Assembly (NCBI GenBank): GCA_947168515.1
Contig: CAMVMF010000024.1
Location: 1-44,674, forward strand
Reading direction: 5' to 3'
Source: an uncultured Bacteroidales bacterium
Lineage (GTDB): Bacteria; Bacteroidota; Bacteroidia; Bacteroidales; P3
Length of the DNA: 44,674 nucleotides
The notes below the pieces were generated by a model that had not been told where the DNA came from, ran no database searches, and saw nothing but the letters and a program-made list of their open reading frames with translations. The position numbers were made by a program, and so were the translations under genes. This document shows, in pieces, positions 41,605-44,674 of this stretch. How positions within the stretch are numbered: the first letter of the stretch is position 1; the number at the start of each line of letters is the position of its first letter.

Positions 41605-43320
41605 TTAGTTGTTGATGAAGGTACGCTGGCCCCAGTTTTCGCCTAGTTCGCCGCCAATAATCATGCTGGGCTCTTGCAGTTTGCCCTGGAGAGAGGACTC
41701 GTAGGCCTGATTCTTGGTGACGTTGTTGAAGAGTTCTTGGAAGGTGACCTCGCCGCGGGTGTACTTGAGCTCTTTCAATATATAATAGGTGAAGAATCCG
41801 TGGTGCTGGTCGATGAAGCTGTAGGCTGTTTTGTCGCCATCGGCGGCCATGAAAATGACAATGTCGTCGCGCACGCGGGGCGCACGATAGCGTTTCGTCT
41901 CGCGCTCCATGCCGAAGAATTCCTTGCCGTTGCGCTGGATGCCGTTGCAGCTGGCATCGATGATAAAGGTGTAGCTGAGGGCCGGGGTTTTCTTGAACCA
42001 TCCGCAGAGGGTATCGATGGAGATGCATTGGCTGAGCACCTTGTCCATGTCCTTGCCACTGAGGGTGATGCCACTGGGCAGCGTGCCGTCCTTGCTGCGG
42101 AAGGCCCTAATCTTGCTCACGTCGATGCCGCTGGGCATCAGGTAGGGTTGGAATTTGGCGTTGCTGGTGCCGTGGCCGGCATAGTAGATGATGATATGAA
42201 CGTCGCCGTCCTGCGCCTTGATGATGTCCTTGAGCCAGTGGATGCCTTCGTTGTAAATCATCTGGCGGTTGGCGTTGTGCAGGACCTTCACGTGGCGCGA
42301 GGGGATGCCCAGGGTGTGCACGAAATACTGGTGCAGCACGTCGCCATCGTTGCTTGCAAAGTCGCAGTTGGGCAGCGGGGCGGTATATTCTTCGTCGGCC
42401 ACGATAAGTGCGTAGGTTTTGCTGTTGCTGTTCTCCTCGATGGAGGGGATGTTGAAGTCGACATATTCGTCGTTCATCAAGGCTGCTTCCATGTTCTTGG
42501 CCGCCTGGTCGAAGGCCCCGTGCACCACAATCTGTATCTGGCTGCGGCGGTAGTGGGGGCCGGTCATGTCAAAACAACGGGTGACGAAACGGTATTCGTT
42601 CTCGGTATTTTTCATGTTGCGGACGTTGTTGGCCAGGTAGTCCTGCACGCTGCGGGCCCGGAGATAGGCCAGCTGGGCATTGGTGGTGATGCCGTCCTTC
42701 ACGTCCACGGAGATACGCACGTTCTCGTCGTTGAAGACGGCGGGCATATAGCGCAGGTCTCCGAACTCGCCCTTGTAGTCGATGTGGCTGATCTCGGCGG
42801 CATCGGTGGTGGAGGTGATGGTGACGGTGGTTTTCTTGCCGGGGGCAAAGATGTCGCCCAGCTCCTCGTCAATCATGCGCTGGGTGAGGTTGCAGATGGC
42901 GCGGCAGGAGTTGGACGTGTTCCACAGGTAGGCGGCTGAGGGGTAGTCGTCCTCGGTGCCTTCGAAATGGTGGCAGGTGTAGGCTATGTTGTATATGTAG
43001 TTGATTTCGGCCACGCCGTCCTCGGTGGTGTCTTCCTGCACGTCGGTGGTGATGCGCACGAAGGTCTCGTCGTACAGCTTCTCGGCATTGGGCAGGTTGA
43101 TGAGGAGGTGTTGGATTTTTTTGTTCATCATCTTTTCGCGCTGCTGGGTAGTCTGGCGCAGGCGTTTGAGGATGAAGGTGTGGATGTCGTCGTTGTATTG
43201 GTGCTCGCTCTGCGGCGAGTCGGAAACGGTCTGAGCCTGACTGCCTAAGGGCAGGGCGACAATCATGGCCAGCAGCCCAGCTAGGGCTATCCGGCAGTAG
43301 TTCTTAGAGTATCTTTTCAT
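41605..43320 (-). CDS. Secreted caspase-like (C14) protein with unusual Cys position
   Basis: A 571-residue exported protein. I use the ATG at 43320 because the -7 promoter element lies at 43349-43356, so the longer frame would start before the messenger. Signal peptide 1-30 (GSQAQ). Residues about 60-290 hold beta segments and a stretch like the OmpA peptidoglycan-binding fold (AYLRARSVQDYLANNV). The caspase-like domain spans about 300-560: H383 in IIYYAGHGT is the catalytic histidine; the nucleophile segment, usually DACxSG, reads IIDASCNG with S457 and C458, so the cysteine is one place later than expected. Whether it is active is unclear. It would act in the periplasm or outside. No partner identified; the macro-like gene follows. 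Confidence 0.8.
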   Translation of the reverse strand: MKRYSKNYCRIALAGLLAMIVALPLGSQAQTVSDSPQSEHQYNDDIHTFILKRLRQTTQQREKMMNKKIQHLLINLPNAEKLYDETFVRITTDVQEDTTEDGVAEINYIYNIAYTCHHFEGTEDDYPSAAYLWNTSNSCRAICNLTQRMIDEELGDIFAPGKKTTVTITSTTDAAEISHIDYKGEFGDLRYMPAVFNDENVRISVDVKDGITTNAQLAYLRARSVQDYLANNVRNMKNTENEYRFVTRCFDMTGPHYRRSQIQIVVHGAFDQAAKNMEAALMNDEYVDFNIPSIEENSNSKTYALIVADEEYTAPLPNCDFASNDGDVLHQYFVHTLGIPSRHVKVLHNANRQMIYNEGIHWLKDIIKAQDGDVHIIIYYAGHGTSNAKFQPYLMPSGIDVSKIRAFRSKDGTLPSGITLSGKDMDKVLSQCISIDTLCGWFKKTPALSYTFIIDASCNGIQRNGKEFFGMERETKRYRAPRVRDDIVIFMAADGDKTAYSFIDQHHGFFTYYILKELKYTRGEVTFQELFNNVTKNQAYESSLQGKLQEPSMIIGGELGENWGQRTFINN

Positions 43321-43348
43321 TGCGCAATGAATATTATTTTTCAAATTG

Positions 43349-43377
43349 CAAAATTATATCTTTTTGTTGGATTAAAA
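43349..43377 (-). promoter_or_regulatory. Promoter of the caspase-like gene
   Basis: On the minus strand TAATTTTG (43349-43356) matches TAnnTTTG. Upstream, a TTTT at 43374-43377 is a weak -33. A start near 43341 leaves about 21 nt before the ATG at 43320, which decides the start codon. Confidence 0.6.
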
Positions 43378-43431
43378 TCCTTTGTGGTCAGAAAGTAATC
43401 AACCTTGCAAAGTTGATAAATGCAGTGGCCC

Positions 43432-44238
43432 TTACTTCATCCATCCGTCCAGGCGGTAAGGCTTTTCCAATAGTTTCGTCTCGGTGCCCGAGAGGCTGTC
43501 TCGGTGCCAGGCCTCCACGCGCACGGCATAGTATTCATCAAAGTCGCCTTCGTAGAGCATGAAGCTGTTCTGGCGCATATTGGCCACTTGACCGAAAGAG
43601 GTGTGCCCTCGGACTGAGGTTTCTGTCCTTTGGGGTATGTGGTCTTCGGACAGGGGCAACCCGCTGGTGGCTTCGTAGCAGCGGAGAAACACCCACCCGT
43701 CGGACAGGGGAGGGTAGTAGAGGTCGTACCCATATTCTCCGTATTGTCCGTTCAGCTGCAGCCAGGTGCCGGGGTCGTTGGAATCCACCAAGTGGGCGGT
43801 GTAAGAGGTGTCGCGGTAGGGGTATTCTATTTCAATTTTCAGCGGGTCGCTCAGCTTCATGCCTTGGGGAATGGGGTGTTTGCTAGCGAAATGTTCGGGG
43901 GCGGAAGCGGCTGCCATGGACAGGACAAAGCTGCCCACCAGCACAAACGCCATCAGCATAAGGTCTGCCACCAAAATCGTGCATCCCTGTCCGATCCGCT
44001 TGTGCACAAAAGCCGATACTGCCACCCCGATCAGAAACAGGATGGCCATTGCCGACAGGGCTAAGGTGATGCGGTACGCCCACCACGTGGCTGGGGTGTC
44101 TCCCAACCAGTTGAGCAGTAGTGTAACCATTAGAAACAGGGCCAGCACTATCAAGGGCATTGTCCACCATTTTCTTATCAGCCAACCGAAGAGGCCCGAA
44201 GTGGCGTTGTCGTTTTCTGTGTTCTGTATGCTACTCAT
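43432..44238 (-). CDS. Membrane protein of unknown function
   Basis: A 268-residue protein. Three hydrophobic segments lie at about 27-45, 55-78 and 88-112, followed by an extracytoplasmic beta-rich region of about 155 residues containing many aromatic residues (GYDLYYPPLSDGW, YYAVRVEAWHRD). I recognise no family. It precedes the caspase-like gene on the same strand, with a separate promoter between them, so they are not clearly one operon. Confidence 0.65.
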   Translation of the reverse strand: MSSIQNTENDNATSGLFGWLIRKWWTMPLIVLALFLMVTLLLNWLGDTPATWWAYRITLALSAMAILFLIGVAVSAFVHKRIGQGCTILVADLMLMAFVLVGSFVLSMAAASAPEHFASKHPIPQGMKLSDPLKIEIEYPYRDTSYTAHLVDSNDPGTWLQLNGQYGEYGYDLYYPPLSDGWVFLRCYEATSGLPLSEDHIPQRTETSVRGHTSFGQVANMRQNSFMLYEGDFDEYYAVRVEAWHRDSLSGTETKLLEKPYRLDGWMK

Positions 44239-44391
44239 GGGTGTCTGTTTTTTGACTGAAATAACGCGTCAAGGTCTATCCCTTATCCTAATGCTTGGAT
44301 TCGGAACAACGGTATAACGCTCCTATTGTATTTTTATTGTATCATGATAGAATGCCACCTGTCCGAACCATACCACCGTAACAACAATCAA
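44239..44391. other. Intergenic stretch before repeat copies C and D
   Basis: No gene or clear promoter seen. It leads directly into AATCAAGGGGACTTCTA, the start of copy C; together with the repeats the gap up to the window end is about 436 nt. Confidence 0.4.
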
Positions 44392-44527
44392 GGGGACTTC
44401 TAAAAATTCATTCTATTCGTTAACATGCCTGCATGAAGAATCAGATAATAAATTCGTTAGATTCGTGCAATTCGTTTTCAATTATAAATCCGTTAGATTC
44501 GAGCAATCCGTGTTCAAAAGTTATCAA
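44392..44527 (+). repeat. Modular repeat copy C (short form)
   Basis: Begins GGGGACTTCTA (44392-44402), carries the CATGCCTGCATGA palindrome and the ATTCGTGCAATTCG and AATCCGTTAGATTCG blocks, but lacks the middle module with CAACAGACGTTTTCTCG found in A, B and D. It runs straight into copy D. Confidence 0.88.
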
Positions 44528-44630
44528 GGGGACTTCTAAAAATTCGTTCTATTCGTTATCATGCCTGCATGAAGAATCAGATAATAAATTCGTTAGTTTT
44601 CAACAGACGTTTTCTCGCTTCAGCATATGA
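44528..44630 (+). repeat. Modular repeat copy D (partial)
   Basis: Begins GGGGACTTCTA (44528-44538), continues through the palindrome and the CAACAGACGTTTTCTCG module, and stops at CAGCATA, where it diverges from A and B. A 65-residue reading frame across C and D is only the repeat translated. Confidence 0.88.
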
Positions 44631-44632
44631 AG

Positions 44633-44649
44633 AAAGTCCAGTGGACTTT
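44633..44649. repeat. Near-perfect palindrome at the right edge
   Basis: AAAGTCCA-G-TGGACTTT, 8-bp arms around one base, directly after repeat copy D. The arms share the GGACTT core with the repeat ends, so it may be part of the same repeat system or of the next element outside the window. Confidence 0.5.
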
Positions 44650-44674
44650 CGATAGCGAAGCGGAGAACAATCTC

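Noticed and set aside
41674..42939. Open reading frame of 421 residues on the plus strand
   Set aside because: Antisense shadow of the caspase-like gene, which has a signal peptide, a promoter and recognisable motifs.
41605..43344. 579-residue form of the caspase-like protein
   Set aside because: Its start codon lies upstream of the transcription start predicted from the -7 box; the ATG at 43320 gives a clean signal peptide.
30784..44630. Diversity-generating retroelement (template and variable repeats)
   Set aside because: No reverse transcriptase, and the differences between copies are whole-block gains and losses, not adenine-biased substitutions in a coding region.

Overview
The window looks like a chromosomal stretch of an anaerobic member of the Bacteroidales (Bacteroidota). 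The evidence is a Bacteroidota-type promoter grammar (TAnnTTTG at -7 with TTTG about 19 nt upstream, clearest at 4028-4058 and 18404-18434), almost no Shine-Dalgarno sequences, a gingipain-like C25 protease ending in a type IX secretion sorting domain, families largely typical of this phylum (DUF1599, DUF4293, a DoxX/MauE-like membrane protein, DUF2975 plus a small HTH partner), many SPII lipoproteins, and a HydE hydrogenase maturase. No tRNA, rRNA or CRISPR was seen.

Layout. 1-190: hairpins and two terminators. 191-6048 (minus): M16 protease, HTH/DUF2975 pair, diadenylate cyclase dacA and folP. 6171-14328 (plus): DUF1599, a DoxX/MauE-like protein, DUF4293, tsaE, rsfS, ftsH, cdsA, psd and a pseudouridine synthase, a housekeeping run of phospholipid, ribosome and proteostasis genes. 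14478-19890: a large T9SS-secreted C25 protease and an arginine-decarboxylase-like enzyme. 20128-30071: a degenerate FKBP lipoprotein, an initiating sugar transferase with an upstream lipoprotein, a YfcE-type phosphoesterase, an EamA transporter, hydE coupled to a GH20 lipoprotein, and a flippase.

30072-35494 is the accessory region and the most unusual part. It holds three tiny lipoproteins with the same cysteine pattern (lipidated Cys, then CxC, C, C). Two of them are tightly coupled to a MauE-like membrane protein fused to a thioredoxin domain with a CPFC site, so a membrane redox relay delivering electrons to small surface thiol proteins is a reasonable inference. The same region carries heptanucleotide arrays placed exactly at gene ends, inverted copies of a modular repeat with GGGACTTCTA / TAGAAGTCCC ends, a decayed phage or conjugative-element 'polyvalent' protein with a truncated ADP-ribosyltransferase end, and an M23 peptidase cut by one of the repeats.

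35495-44238 returns to chromosomal genes: a GT-C membrane glycosyltransferase, an O-methyltransferase, ftsK, a secreted DUF4412-like protein, a macro-like small protein, a secreted caspase-like protein with a shifted cysteine, and a membrane protein of unknown role. The window ends in two further tandem copies of the modular repeat.

Three proteins have lost or moved canonical active-site residues (GH20, FKBP, caspase-like). These are predictions from motif reading without an alignment search.
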